64,000 nt of DNA, from contig NZ_FJVE01000004.1 of assembly GCF_900078195.1 (NCBI RefSeq), positions 1 to 64,000 on the forward strand, given 5' to 3'. How positions within the stretch are numbered: position 1 is the first letter of the stretch; the number at the start of each line of letters is the position of its first letter. The stretch comes from Clostridium sp. Marseille-P299. GTDB taxonomy: Bacteria > Bacillota > Clostridia > Lachnospirales > Lachnospiraceae. Below the pieces are notes generated by a model. It worked only from the letters and a program-made list of their open reading frames with translations. It was not told where the DNA came from and searched no databases. Shown here piece after piece: positions 7,857 through 17,700 of this stretch. The translations under genes and the position numbers were made by a program.

Positions 7857-8618
7857 TTATTTACTCTTTAAGATATAGCTTATTTTTTTATATATTATCA
7901 TAGTAATAACACTTACCATTGCATATTTAAAAATATTAAATGGCGTTACTCCAAGTAATATAAACGATGACATACCGCTTATTAATTGGTTCTTTTCTGT
8001 TCCTGCATCAATAAATGTTGATATTGGAGTCCCCATCACTTCTGCATATTTTGGCAACAACATGTATGCATTTAATATTCCTCCAGCAACAGCAGCAATT
8101 AACGTACCAATTCCTAGACCTATGATTGCGTTCTTTCTAGACTTTTTTAAATAATAAACAAAAGACGCAGGTATGACAAATGCACAACCAATAATGAAGT
8201 TCGCAAATTCACCAACAAATGCTGTGTATGTTCCATTGATTAGTAGATTTAGTAATATTTTAATAAATTCAATTACAATACCAGCAACAGGTCCTAATGT
8301 AAATGCACCAATAATGACTGGTAGTTCACTAAAATCAATGGTGTAAAAAGATGGAACAAACCATAATGGAAATTTAAATAGCATTAATACCACGGAAATC
8401 GCTGCTAACATTGAAATTATGGTCATTTTTCTAACTTTTTGACCTTTCATACTGCCTTTCGTACCTGTTTTTTTCCCAATCAAGACTTCTGCTGCGTATG
8501 CCGATGCTAACAGCACTACAACTACTAAGACACTTAGTAAAAGGAAACCCACATTACTCGTTGCTACCTCTGCTAAATGGTTTAACTTCTCGCCTACAGA
8601 TTCAAATACATTTTTCAT
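7857..8618 (-). CDS. ribU: Riboflavin ECF-transporter substrate-binding subunit RibU
   Basis: The membrane S component that binds riboflavin and works with an ECF energizing module, which is not in this window. The core has about six helices and the typical features FPLWFVPSFYTIDFSELPVIIGAF and a hydrophobic GPVAGIVIEFIKILLNLL segment. The first 65 residues form an extension with an extra hydrophobic helix (about 24-45) not usual in RibU, which is generally nearer 190 aa. An upstream FMN riboswitch and terminator support the riboflavin assignment. The start has AGGGAG upstream. Confidence 0.88.
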   Translation of the reverse strand: MKNVFESVGEKLNHLAEVATSNVGFLLLSVLVVVVLLASAYAAEVLIGKKTGTKGSMKGQKVRKMTIISMLAAISVVLMLFKFPLWFVPSFYTIDFSELPVIIGAFTLGPVAGIVIEFIKILLNLLINGTYTAFVGEFANFIIGCAFVIPASFVYYLKKSRKNAIIGLGIGTLIAAVAGGILNAYMLLPKYAEVMGTPISTFIDAGTEKNQLISGMSSFILLGVTPFNIFKYAMVSVITMIIYKKISYILKSK

Positions 8619-8710
8619 ACTAATATTCTCCCTTTTTTACAAAGGATTTTCCTCGATTTCGCTTTTACAAGTGTACAAAACAAAGAATTTATGTTTTATT
8701 TTCCATAAAT

Positions 8711-8737
8711 AAAAAGCCCTAGATATACTCTAGGGCT
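8711..8737 (-). terminator. Riboswitch-controlled terminator before ribU
   Basis: On the minus strand a perfect 9-bp stem (AGCCCTAGA / TCTAGGGCT, 5-nt loop) is followed by TTTT ATTT. It lies between the FMN aptamer and ribU, so it is expected to form when FMN is bound and to stop ribU transcription. Confidence 0.9.
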
Positions 8738-8823
8738 AAATGATTCTTTCTTCATACATAACGATTATATTAAATATCCTATTAAAACATAGAATATTGA
8801 TATAAGCGTTCCATGTAAAAGCG

Positions 8824-8939
8824 TTTCTTCTCTCATCCAGACTATACTGTCGGTTTTGGAATTTCACCAAATCAACGAATAAATTCGTTCGCGGACTATA
8901 CCGCCGGTCGGGAACTACCCCCTGCCCCGAAGAATTTCC
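8824..8939 (-). promoter_or_regulatory. FMN riboswitch (RFN element)
   Basis: The minus strand carries the conserved RFN blocks in order: CTTCGGGGCAGGG, TTCCCGACCGGCGGTATAG, TCCGCGAACGAA, TTTGGTGAAATTCCA, ACCGACAGTATAGTCTGGAT and GAGAGAAG. It lies about 200 nt upstream of ribU with a terminator between. This controls riboflavin uptake in response to FMN. Confidence 0.95.
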
Positions 8940-9062
8940 TTATTTATTTTGACACTATTTTATTCCATTCAATATGAAAAGTCAATAGCGTTTCTGTTTA
9001 AATCTATGACCATAGTTACTACCCTTAGTTATTATCTATAGCAGAAACTATGAGTTATAGCA

Positions 9063-9235
9063 TTGCTATTACCTTTTAGCTAATAGCTGTTAACTAATAG
9101 TTGTTAGCTAATAGCTGTTAGCTATTGCTTTTCCTATTGTTATTCTATTTCTATTGCTATCGCTAGTGATAGTGATATTACTATTACTATTACTATAACT
9201 ATTACTATTTCTATGAACTATAATATTATATCGTT
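9063..9235. repeat. Degenerate low-complexity repeat
   Basis: Short AT-rich words recur: TAATAGCTGTTA-type 14-mers in 9095-9125 and then ACTATT/CTATTA triplet-like repeats to about 9210. No reading frame or strong hairpin-plus-T-run is seen. It fills the stretch between the riboswitch leader and the 3' end of tex. Confidence 0.7.
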
Positions 9236-9244
9236 TACTCCAAA

Positions 9245-11605
9245 TTATAATATCATAGACAACTGAATACGTTTCTTGGCTAAATCTACACTTAATACTT
9301 TAACTTCAACAATGTCACCAACGCTTACAACATCCAGTGGATGCTTTACATATTTTTGTTTTGACATTTGTGAAATATGAACTAGACCATCTTGGTGTAC
9401 CCCGATATCAACGAATGCACCAAAATCAATTACATTACGTACGGTTCCTTTTAAGATCATTCCATCTGTTAAGTCTTTCATATCTAAAACGTCTGTACGT
9501 AAAATAGGCTTTGGCATCTCTTCACGAGGATCTCTTCCTGGCTTCTCTAATTCTTTTACGATATCAAATAATGTGATTTCACCAATTCCTAATTCAGAGG
9601 CAAGCTTCTTTTTATCTTTGATCATTGTACTTAATCTAGATAATCCTTCATCTTTTACTTCATTGTTAGAAACCTCAAGTGCCTTTGGTGTCTCTTCTTG
9701 CTTTACAATAGAACCACCATCTTGGATTGCTGCTAATAAAGCTTGGCCCATTGCAGTATTGGTATTCTTTAAGCGTATTCCTTTATCATTTCTTTTTCTT
9801 TTTGGAGCTTGTTCTTTTGTCTCCTTTTTCACATCATTTGATGCTACTTTTTGTCTTGCTTGTAAAGATTTAATATCTTCTAGCTCAAATCCCAATGACT
9901 GCAATAATTTTTCTGCGGCTTCATAAGACTCTGGATGCACGCTTGTTGAATCAAGTGGATTCTCACCATCATTAATACGTAAGAAACCTGCACATTGTTC
10001 AAATGCCTTTGGTCCAAGTTTAGATACCTTAAGTAACTGCTTACGGTTCGTAAATTTACCATTTTCCTCACGATAAAGAACTATATTTTTCGCAACCGTC
10101 TTTGAAATTCCTGATATATATTCAAGTAAGGATGCAGAAGCAGTATTTAAATCTACACCTACTTTATTTACACAATCTTCTACCACACCACTTAATGCAT
10201 CGCTTAATTTCTTTTGATTCATATCATGCTGATACTGTCCAACACCAATAGACTTTGGATCAATTTTTACAAGCTCTGCAAGTGGATCTTGTAATCTTCT
10301 AGCAATAGATGCAGCACTTCTTTGGCCAACATCAAAATTTGGGAACTCTTCCGTTGCAAGCTTACTAGCAGAATATACAGATGCACCAGCTTCATTTACT
10401 ATGATATATTGTACTGGCTTATCTATTTCCTTTAACATCTCTACTATGATTTGCTCGGATTCACGAGATGCTGTTCCATTACCAACCGAAATTAATGTGA
10501 TATTGTACTTATCAATTAAATCTTTTACGATAGCTTTTGTTTCTTCTACTTTCTTTTGAGGAGCTGTAGGATATACCACTACCGTATCCAATACTTTTCC
10601 TGTTGCATCTACTACTGCTAATTTACATCCTGTACGGAATGCAGGGTCCCAGCCTAAAACAACTTGTCCTACAATTGGAGGCTGCATTAATAACTGTGTG
10701 AGATTTTGACCAAATACTTTAATTGCGCCATCTTCTGCTTTTTCTGTTAAATCATTACGTAACTCTCTTTCAATGGCAGGACCAATTAAACGGTTATAAC
10801 TATCTGCAATTACCTTTTTTAATACCTCTTCCGTATTTTCATTTTTATTGGTAATTACTTGTGCTTCTAAGTAACTTAGTATTTTATCTACAGGAGCATT
10901 TACTTTAACCGTAAGTATTTTTTCTGCCTCACCACGATTTAATGCAAGTACTCTATGCCCAGCAATCTTACTAATCTTTTCTTCAAATTCATAATACATT
11001 TCATAAACAGATTCTGTTTTCTCATCTTTTGCACTAGAACTTATACTACCTTCTTCAGAGGTTACTTTTCTAATATGAATACGATAATCTGCCGCATCTG
11101 AAATATTTTCTGCAAGAATATCCATTGCCCCAGCTAATGCTGCTTCTGCTGTTGGTACTTCTTTTTTCTCAGAAACGAATGCTAATGCTTCTTCAAGAAG
11201 TGGTTTTGTTGTCTCTTGTTTTAAAATGATTTCAGCAAGTGGTTCCAATCCCTTCTCTTTTGCTATTGTAGCTCTCGTTCTTCTCTTTGGACGATATGGA
11301 CGATATAAATCTTCTACAACAACTAATGTAGTTGCGGCTAAAATTTGTTCTTTTAACTCTTCTGTAAGCTTACCTTGTTCCTCGATACTTGATATTACCT
11401 GAGTTTTCTTATCCTCTAAGTTTCTAAGGTAAGTCAAGCGATCATTTAAATCACGTAAAACCTCATCATTTAAGGAACCAGTTGCTTCCTTACGATATCT
11501 TGCAATAAAAGGGATTGTATTTCCCTCGTCAATAAGTTTCACTGCTGCTTCTACTTGTTCTAAACGTATACCAAGTTCATCTTTCAATTGATTAAGAATA
11601 TCCAT
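9245..11605 (-). CDS. tex: Tex-family RNA-binding transcription accessory protein
   Basis: Tex is a multidomain nucleic-acid-binding protein, related to eukaryotic Spt6. Order seen: an N-terminal helical Tex domain, a YqgF-like RNase H fold (VVLGWDPAFRTGCKLAVVD near residue 315), paired helix-hairpin-helix motifs (LNTASASLLEYISGISKTVAKNIV) and a C-terminal S1 domain (GMILKGTVRNVIDFGAFVDIG, HISQMS). It is 786 aa; the segment around 590-650 before the S1 domain is charged and low in complexity and longer than in many Tex proteins. AGGAGG precedes the start by an ideal distance. Confidence 0.93.
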   Translation of the reverse strand: MDILNQLKDELGIRLEQVEAAVKLIDEGNTIPFIARYRKEATGSLNDEVLRDLNDRLTYLRNLEDKKTQVISSIEEQGKLTEELKEQILAATTLVVVEDLYRPYRPKRRTRATIAKEKGLEPLAEIILKQETTKPLLEEALAFVSEKKEVPTAEAALAGAMDILAENISDAADYRIHIRKVTSEEGSISSSAKDEKTESVYEMYYEFEEKISKIAGHRVLALNRGEAEKILTVKVNAPVDKILSYLEAQVITNKNENTEEVLKKVIADSYNRLIGPAIERELRNDLTEKAEDGAIKVFGQNLTQLLMQPPIVGQVVLGWDPAFRTGCKLAVVDATGKVLDTVVVYPTAPQKKVEETKAIVKDLIDKYNITLISVGNGTASRESEQIIVEMLKEIDKPVQYIIVNEAGASVYSASKLATEEFPNFDVGQRSAASIARRLQDPLAELVKIDPKSIGVGQYQHDMNQKKLSDALSGVVEDCVNKVGVDLNTASASLLEYISGISKTVAKNIVLYREENGKFTNRKQLLKVSKLGPKAFEQCAGFLRINDGENPLDSTSVHPESYEAAEKLLQSLGFELEDIKSLQARQKVASNDVKKETKEQAPKRKRNDKGIRLKNTNTAMGQALLAAIQDGGSIVKQEETPKALEVSNNEVKDEGLSRLSTMIKDKKKLASELGIGEITLFDIVKELEKPGRDPREEMPKPILRTDVLDMKDLTDGMILKGTVRNVIDFGAFVDIGVHQDGLVHISQMSKQKYVKHPLDVVSVGDIVEVKVLSVDLAKKRIQLSMIL

Positions 11606-11646
11606 ACTAACCTCCTACTGCCGTTAGACAGCTTAATTCTTTTAGT

Positions 11647-11669
11647 AAAAAGCACTCTCGGTGCTTTTT
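11647..11669. terminator. Terminator between ABC exporter gene and tex
   Basis: A perfect 9-bp stem (AAAAAGCAC / GTGCTTTTT, loop TCTCG) gives a U-tract on either strand. On the minus strand it lies about 150 bp after the exporter stop. It is just upstream of the tex start. Confidence 0.75.
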
Positions 11670-11673
11670 GTTG

Positions 11674-11711
11674 GTTGAAATACAATTTCACAGTTGAAAT
11701 ACAATTTCAAC
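11674..11711. repeat. Two copies of a palindromic 17-mer
   Basis: GTTGAAATACAATTTCA occurs twice in direct succession, and each copy is an inverted repeat (TGAAAT ACA ATTTCA). They lie next to the terminator at 11647-11669 and upstream of tex. An operator or part of the termination structure are both possible. Confidence 0.6.
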
Positions 11712-11821
11712 TTAATCTCTTTCTATTTTTTTGTCTCTATCGTCAAAAGTCTTCTAAGATTAATTTCTTAAAAGACTCTTGATTTAGAACTGTGTAATAA
11801 CTTTTATTTTAATTCTTTTGT

Positions 11822-13576
11822 TTATTCAATAATTTCGCTTTTGCTAAAGTTCATATTATAAAGAGATGCGTAAACTCCACCCTTTTCTAATAATTCAGTG
11901 TGTGTACCTTTTTCTTTGATTCCTTCTTCTGTTAAGACAATTATATTCTGAGCATTTTTAATCGTAGATAAACGATGCGCAATAACAAAAGTGGTTCGAT
12001 TCTTCGCTAAACGCTCTAAGGATTCTTGAACTACCTTTTCACTTTCATTATCAAGGGCTGATGTTGCTTCGTCAAAGATTAAGATTGGAGGATTCTTAAG
12101 GAAAACTCTTGCTATACTTAATCTTTGTTTTTGTCCACCAGATAGTTTTACTCCTCGCTGTCCGATATCTGTATTATACCCATCTGGCAATTCCATAATA
12201 AAATCATGAGCATTTGCATTTTTTGCTGCTTGTACAATTTCTTCTTCTGTAGCACCTAATTTACCATAGCCAATATTATCCGTTACAGTACCTGAGAATA
12301 AGTAAACATCTTGCTGTACAATACCAATATTTTTACGAAGTGATTTTAAAGTGATATCTCTAATATCGATACCATCGATTGTAATGTTACCACTGGATAC
12401 TTCATAAAATCTTGGTATCAAACTACACATAGTTGTTTTACCAACACCAGAAGAACCTACAAGTGCCACATACTCTCCTCTTGCTACATCAAGATTAATA
12501 TCTTTAAATACTTCGGATAAAGATTCATCATATTTAAAGGAAACATCATGGAAAGAAATATCACCCTTTACATCTTTTAATTCAATTGCTCCATCTTTAT
12601 CAACAATGTCTGGGTTTGTCTCCATGATTTCCATGAATCTTGAGAATCCAGTAATACCATTTTGGAATTGTTCTGTAAAGTTAATTAATTTTTTAACTGG
12701 TTCGATAATGCTATTTACATAAAGTAAAAATGTGATTAAATCGCTAAGTACAATAATGTTGTCTGCAATCATTAATCCACCACCAACAATAACAGCCACA
12801 TTGATTAGGTTTGTAAACAATCCAAGTCCTGAATGGAAGGTTGCCATTTGCCAATATGCATGACTCTTACTGTTAACAAAACGCATATTACCTTCACTAA
12901 ACTTTTCAATTTCTCTTTCTTCATTTGAGAATGATTTAACAACACGGATACCAGATAAGTTGTCCTCAATTTGAGCATTAATATCAGCAATTCGTTCACG
13001 ATTTTTACGAAATGCCCTGTTCATTCTTCCCTTCATAAAATAAGCAAAAATAAACATGAGTGGAAGGAATGTAAATAATATAAGAGTTAAAGCCCAGTTA
13101 ATTTGAATTAATATGATAAATGCACCAATGAATTTGATGATAGAGATAATTAAATCCTCTGGACCATGATGACAAAGTTCTGTAATATCAAATAAGTCAT
13201 TCGTAATACGTGTCATTATTTGACCAGTCTTTTGATTGTCATAATAATTAAATGATAGTTTTTGGAGATGCTCAAAGATTTCATTTCTCATGTCAAATTC
13301 CATCTTTGCGCCCATGATATGCCCTTTATAGGCAATAAAAAAGTTACAAAATAGTTCGATTAATGCTAAGCCTACCATTAAAACAGCTAGTTTAATAATT
13401 ACTTGCACTGCTGTATTAATCTCGTAATTTGGTAACACCGTATTTGTGATATAACGTACAATCATAGGATATACCAAGGAAATACCTGCTGCAACTAACG
13501 CACAAAGCATATCTGCAAAAAACAGTCCCTTATACGGCTTGTAATACGATATAAATTTTTTTGCTCGATTATTCAT
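11822..13576 (-). CDS. ABC exporter, fused permease and ATPase
   Basis: A half-transporter of the MsbA/LmrA type that likely works as a homodimer. The N-terminal half has about six transmembrane helices. The ATPase half shows Walker A GSSGVGKTT, a Q-loop GIVQQDVYLFSG, signature LSGGQKQR, Walker B ILIFDEATSALD and the H-loop IAHRLST. A longer open frame begins at 13633, but that codon lies in the pfkA terminator; an ATG at 13576 (MNNRAKKF) has GAAAGGAAAAGAA upstream and is taken as the start (584 aa). The substrate cannot be read from sequence; drug or lipid export are both plausible. Confidence 0.88.
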   Translation of the reverse strand: MNNRAKKFISYYKPYKGLFFADMLCALVAAGISLVYPMIVRYITNTVLPNYEINTAVQVIIKLAVLMVGLALIELFCNFFIAYKGHIMGAKMEFDMRNEIFEHLQKLSFNYYDNQKTGQIMTRITNDLFDITELCHHGPEDLIISIIKFIGAFIILIQINWALTLILFTFLPLMFIFAYFMKGRMNRAFRKNRERIADINAQIEDNLSGIRVVKSFSNEEREIEKFSEGNMRFVNSKSHAYWQMATFHSGLGLFTNLINVAVIVGGGLMIADNIIVLSDLITFLLYVNSIIEPVKKLINFTEQFQNGITGFSRFMEIMETNPDIVDKDGAIELKDVKGDISFHDVSFKYDESLSEVFKDINLDVARGEYVALVGSSGVGKTTMCSLIPRFYEVSSGNITIDGIDIRDITLKSLRKNIGIVQQDVYLFSGTVTDNIGYGKLGATEEEIVQAAKNANAHDFIMELPDGYNTDIGQRGVKLSGGQKQRLSIARVFLKNPPILIFDEATSALDNESEKVVQESLERLAKNRTTFVIAHRLSTIKNAQNIIVLTEEGIKEKGTHTELLEKGGVYASLYNMNFSKSEIIE

Positions 13577-13591
13577 TTCTTTTCCTTTCGC

Positions 13592-13635
13592 AATAAAAGA
13601 GCGTATCCCTCTCCATAAGTACCAGAGAAACACGC
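13592..13635 (-). terminator. Terminator of pfkA
   Basis: On the minus strand a 12-bp stem (GCGTGTTTCTCT / AGAGGGATACGC with G-U pairs) is followed by TCTTTTATT. It starts 8 bp after the pfkA stop and covers the upstream ATG of the exporter frame. Confidence 0.75.
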
Positions 13636-13643
13636 CCAGTTTA

Positions 13644-14633
13644 TTATCTAGATAATTTCTTTGACATTTCGTATAGATATTGATTTAAATCTTTTGTCAT
13701 TGCAAGAGCCTCATCGATATCATAATCTACGAATTCGCCATGTTTATATGCCACAACACGATTTGATCCTCCATTTGTTAAAATATCAACAGCCTTTGAA
13801 CCCATAGCTGAGGCATATACTCTATCCTTACATGTTGGACTTCCACCTCGTTGAATATGACCAATAATTGTTGCCCTTGTTTCCATTCCTGTCGCTGCTT
13901 GGATACGTTTTGCCATTCCATAAGAATCGCCTACACCCTCAGCATTTACAATAATATAATGTTTCTTTCCGCTTTTTTTCTTTTCTATTATATTTTTTAT
14001 AATTCTCTCTTCATCGTTGTCGAAACGTTCTGTTGTCAATATATCTTCTGCTCCATTAGCAATACCGCACCATAAAGCTATATACCCTGCTTTTCTACCC
14101 ATAACCTCAATAATACTACAACGCTCATGAGAGGTTGAAGTATCACGAACCTTATCAATAGCCTCCATTGCAGTATTGACAGCAGTATCAAAGCCTACCG
14201 TATAATCTGTGCATGCAATATCAAGATCAATTGTACCTGGAACAGCTACTGTGTTGATTCCTCTTTTAGCTAATGCCTGAGCGCCTTTAAAGGAACCGTC
14301 ACCTCCAATTACAACTAAACCGTCAATCCCATGCTTTTTACAGATTTCTGCCCCTTTATCTTGTCCTTCCTTAGTAACAAATTCAGGACAACGTGCTGTA
14401 TATAGTATTGTTCCGCCTCTTTGAACGATATCAGCTACGGATGCACCATCCATATCTATAATATCTTCTTCTAATAAACCAGTGTACCCTCTTTGAATTC
14501 CTTTTACCTTTAATCCGTAAGACATTGCTGTACGAACTACCGCACGAATTACTGCATTCATGCCAGGGGCATCGCCTCCGCTTGTAAGTACCCCAATTGT
14601 TTTTACTGTCTTTTCCCTGTTTGCCTCTACCAT
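13644..14633 (-). CDS. pfkA: ATP-dependent 6-phosphofructokinase
   Basis: The committed step of glycolysis, fructose-6-phosphate to fructose-1,6-bisphosphate. The N-terminal GVLTSGGDAPGMNAVIR is the nucleotide loop. GGDGSFKGA indicates ATP rather than PPi use. The catalytic motif reads GTIDLD: the base Asp is kept while the usual N of TIDND is L. MGRKAGYIAL and IGHIQRGGSPTCKDR follow. The length of 329 aa is normal. It lies downstream of dnaE, as in several Firmicutes, and may be co-transcribed with it. Confidence 0.95.
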   Translation of the reverse strand: MVEANREKTVKTIGVLTSGGDAPGMNAVIRAVVRTAMSYGLKVKGIQRGYTGLLEEDIIDMDGASVADIVQRGGTILYTARCPEFVTKEGQDKGAEICKKHGIDGLVVIGGDGSFKGAQALAKRGINTVAVPGTIDLDIACTDYTVGFDTAVNTAMEAIDKVRDTSTSHERCSIIEVMGRKAGYIALWCGIANGAEDILTTERFDNDEERIIKNIIEKKKSGKKHYIIVNAEGVGDSYGMAKRIQAATGMETRATIIGHIQRGGSPTCKDRVYASAMGSKAVDILTNGGSNRVVAYKHGEFVDYDIDEALAMTKDLNQYLYEMSKKLSR

Positions 14634-14732
14634 AGTAATTACCTCCAGAAGAATATATTGTTAAATATTTGACATACAATTAATTAGTTACAAAATTCTA
14701 CGAAAATTTTAATATTGACTATTGTAACCTTT

Positions 14733-17700
14733 TTACTTCCTTTTTTCAATACTCTTTTCAATAACTCGGACGCTTTCTTTTGAAAACTTCTCACCCAGCC
14801 TTGATAGTAGATCGGTATTTACTTTAATATTTTTACTCTTAGGCAATCTTTTTATAGCTTTTTCGCCTTCACAATAGATTACAACCGAATCATTTCCGTC
14901 ATAATCTTCTAAAATACGATAAAGGTTTTGTTCATTTTGCATAAAGTCATTTTTATCAGCAAATCGTATCCACACTTCTTTTGGTATTTCTGAAAAAGGT
15001 ATAACTTCTGTGCATATTAATTTAGCAGGTTTATCTTCCTCCATAGCAACTTTTCCCTTAATTAATAACTTTTCATCCACATCAATCATGTATTTATACT
15101 TTTCATAATCACGTGGGAAAATAATTATTTCAAGAGTTCCAAATAAGTCCTCGATCGTAATAAATGCCATAACACTATTGGTTTTAGTAGTCTTTAAGGT
15201 CTTTGATACAACCATACCACCAACTACTTCGTACTCACCATCCGATACTTTTATCTCGCCCGTTTCCTCATCCATTGCAAAGTCTAAGGTAGAAGCGGTA
15301 GTATTTTTCTTAATTAGGTTTTCAAATGCTTCTAACGGATGACCACTGATATAAATACCAAGTACTTCTTTTTCAAATGCCAATAATTCATCTTTGCCGA
15401 ATTCACCAACATCCGGTAATTGGTATTCGTAGTTGATTTGTTCTTCTTCTGGTGCAAAGTCAAATAAGGTCATTTGCCCAGTCAGTGCTTTTTTCTTTTC
15501 CTGATTAACACTGTCTAATACACTTACATATACTTGCATTAATTGCTTACGTGTACCTGGAATACTATCAAACGCTCCCGATTTTATAAAGCTTTCTACC
15601 GTACGCTTATTTACTTCTTTTCCAGACAAGCGTGTTGCAAAATCACTTAAACTTTTATAATTTCCATTTTCATTGCGCTCTTTTACAAGGGCTTCAATGA
15701 CTGGTCTTCCAAGTCCTTTTATCGCAGATAATCCATAGCGAATATTATTCCCTGATACGGTAAATACAGCATCTCCTTCATTGATATCCGGTGGTAAAAT
15801 TTCAATTCCCATCTGTCTACATGTATAAATATACTCCGCTACCTTTGTTGGGTTATCAATTACCGATGTCATAAGTGCTGCCATAAATTCTACTGGATAA
15901 TAGCACTTTAAGTATGCTGTTTGATAGGATACAACAGCATATGCTGCTGCATGTGATTTGTTAAACGCATACTTTGCAAAGTCTGTCATTTCATCAAAGA
16001 TATGATTCGCTACAGTTTCTGAAATACCTTTTGCAATACAACCTGGAACGCCTTCTTCCTTGTTACCATAAACAAAGTTTTTACGTTCCTGTTCCATAAC
16101 GGAGGCCTTTTTCTTAGACATTGCACGGCGAACCAAATCACTTCTACCATAACTATAACCTGCAAGATCTCGTACGATTTGCATAACCTGTTCTTGGTAT
16201 ACAATACATCCATAGGTTGGTTGTAAGATCGGTCTTAATTCTTCACACTCATATATAATACCGCCAGACTCATTCTTTCCTTTGATGTACTTAGGAATGA
16301 AATCCATAGGTCCTGGACGATAGAGTGAGATACCTGCGATAACATCTTCTAGACTCTGTGCTTTTAATTCCTTCATGAAACTCTTCATTCCAGCACTCTC
16401 TAACTGAAAGATTCCTTCTGTCTTACCAGAAGCAATTAATTCATAGACTTTTTTATCATCGTAGTCAATCTTATCAATGTCTAGCAATTCTATCTCATCT
16501 TCATTGGTTATACCCTTTAAGGCAGCTTTTCTTCGAATATCTTGATTAATTAGTTCCACTGCATTTTGGATTACCGTTAAAGTTCTAAGACCTAAAAAGT
16601 CCATCTTTAAAAGACCAAGTTCTTCTAAGGTCGTCATTGTAAACTGAGTTGTTATGGTATCATCGGATGCTCTTGATAATGGTACATATTCATCTGCTGG
16701 GGCATTACTGATAACTACACCTGCCGCATGCATTGATGTATGTCTTGGAAGTCCTTCTAGACGTCTTGACATATCAATTAATCGCATCACGTCATTATCT
16801 CTATCATATAGTTTTTGTAAATCAGGATTTGAAATCAAGGCTTTTTCAATTGTAATTCCAAGTTCCGTTGGAATCATTTTCGCTACGGTATCCACTTGTG
16901 CATAAGGCATATCTAGAGCTCGCCCTACATCACGAATAACTGCCCTTGCTGCCATGGTTCCAAATGTAACAATCTGAACCACACGGTCCTTACCATATTT
17001 CTTTACTACATAATCAATAACTTCTTGTCTTCGTTCAAAACAAAAGTCAATATCGATATCCGGCATTGTTAATCTCTCTGGATTTAAGAAACGCTCAAAT
17101 AAAAGATTATATTTAATTGGATCGATATTGGTAATCTCTAAGCAATAGGATACGATACTACCTGCCGCACTACCTCTTCCTGGTCCAACCATAATAGAAT
17201 TATCTTTTGCATATTTGATAAAATCCCATACGATTAAGAAGTAATCAACAAATCCCATACTATGAATTGTTTCAAGTTCGTATTTTAAACGCTCTTTTAA
17301 TTCCACCGAAGGATTGTCATATCGTCTGTTAAGACCTTCTTCGCATAATTTGCATAAATACTCCCATGCGGTAAAACCTTCTGGCACATCATACGTTGGT
17401 AACTTATAATTTCCAAATTCTATATCCACATGACAACGCTGAGATATCTTATATGAATTTTCAAGAGCTTCTTGCGCATATGGGAAAAGCGCATACATCT
17501 CTTCTTTCGATTTCATATAGAATTGGCCACCTTCATAGCGCATGCGATCTTCATCTGTCACTTTTTTCTGTGTTTGTATACATAGCAAAATATCATGAGA
17601 CTCAACGTCACTCTCGTATGTATAATGAACATCATTAGTGACAACTAGAGGTATTCCTGTCTCTTCACTTAAGCGAAGCATTCCTTGATTCACAGATTGT

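Noticed and set aside
13577-13633. An N-terminal extension of the ABC exporter
   Set aside because: The upstream ATG is inside the pfkA terminator, has no ribosome site, and the ATG at 13576 has a good one.
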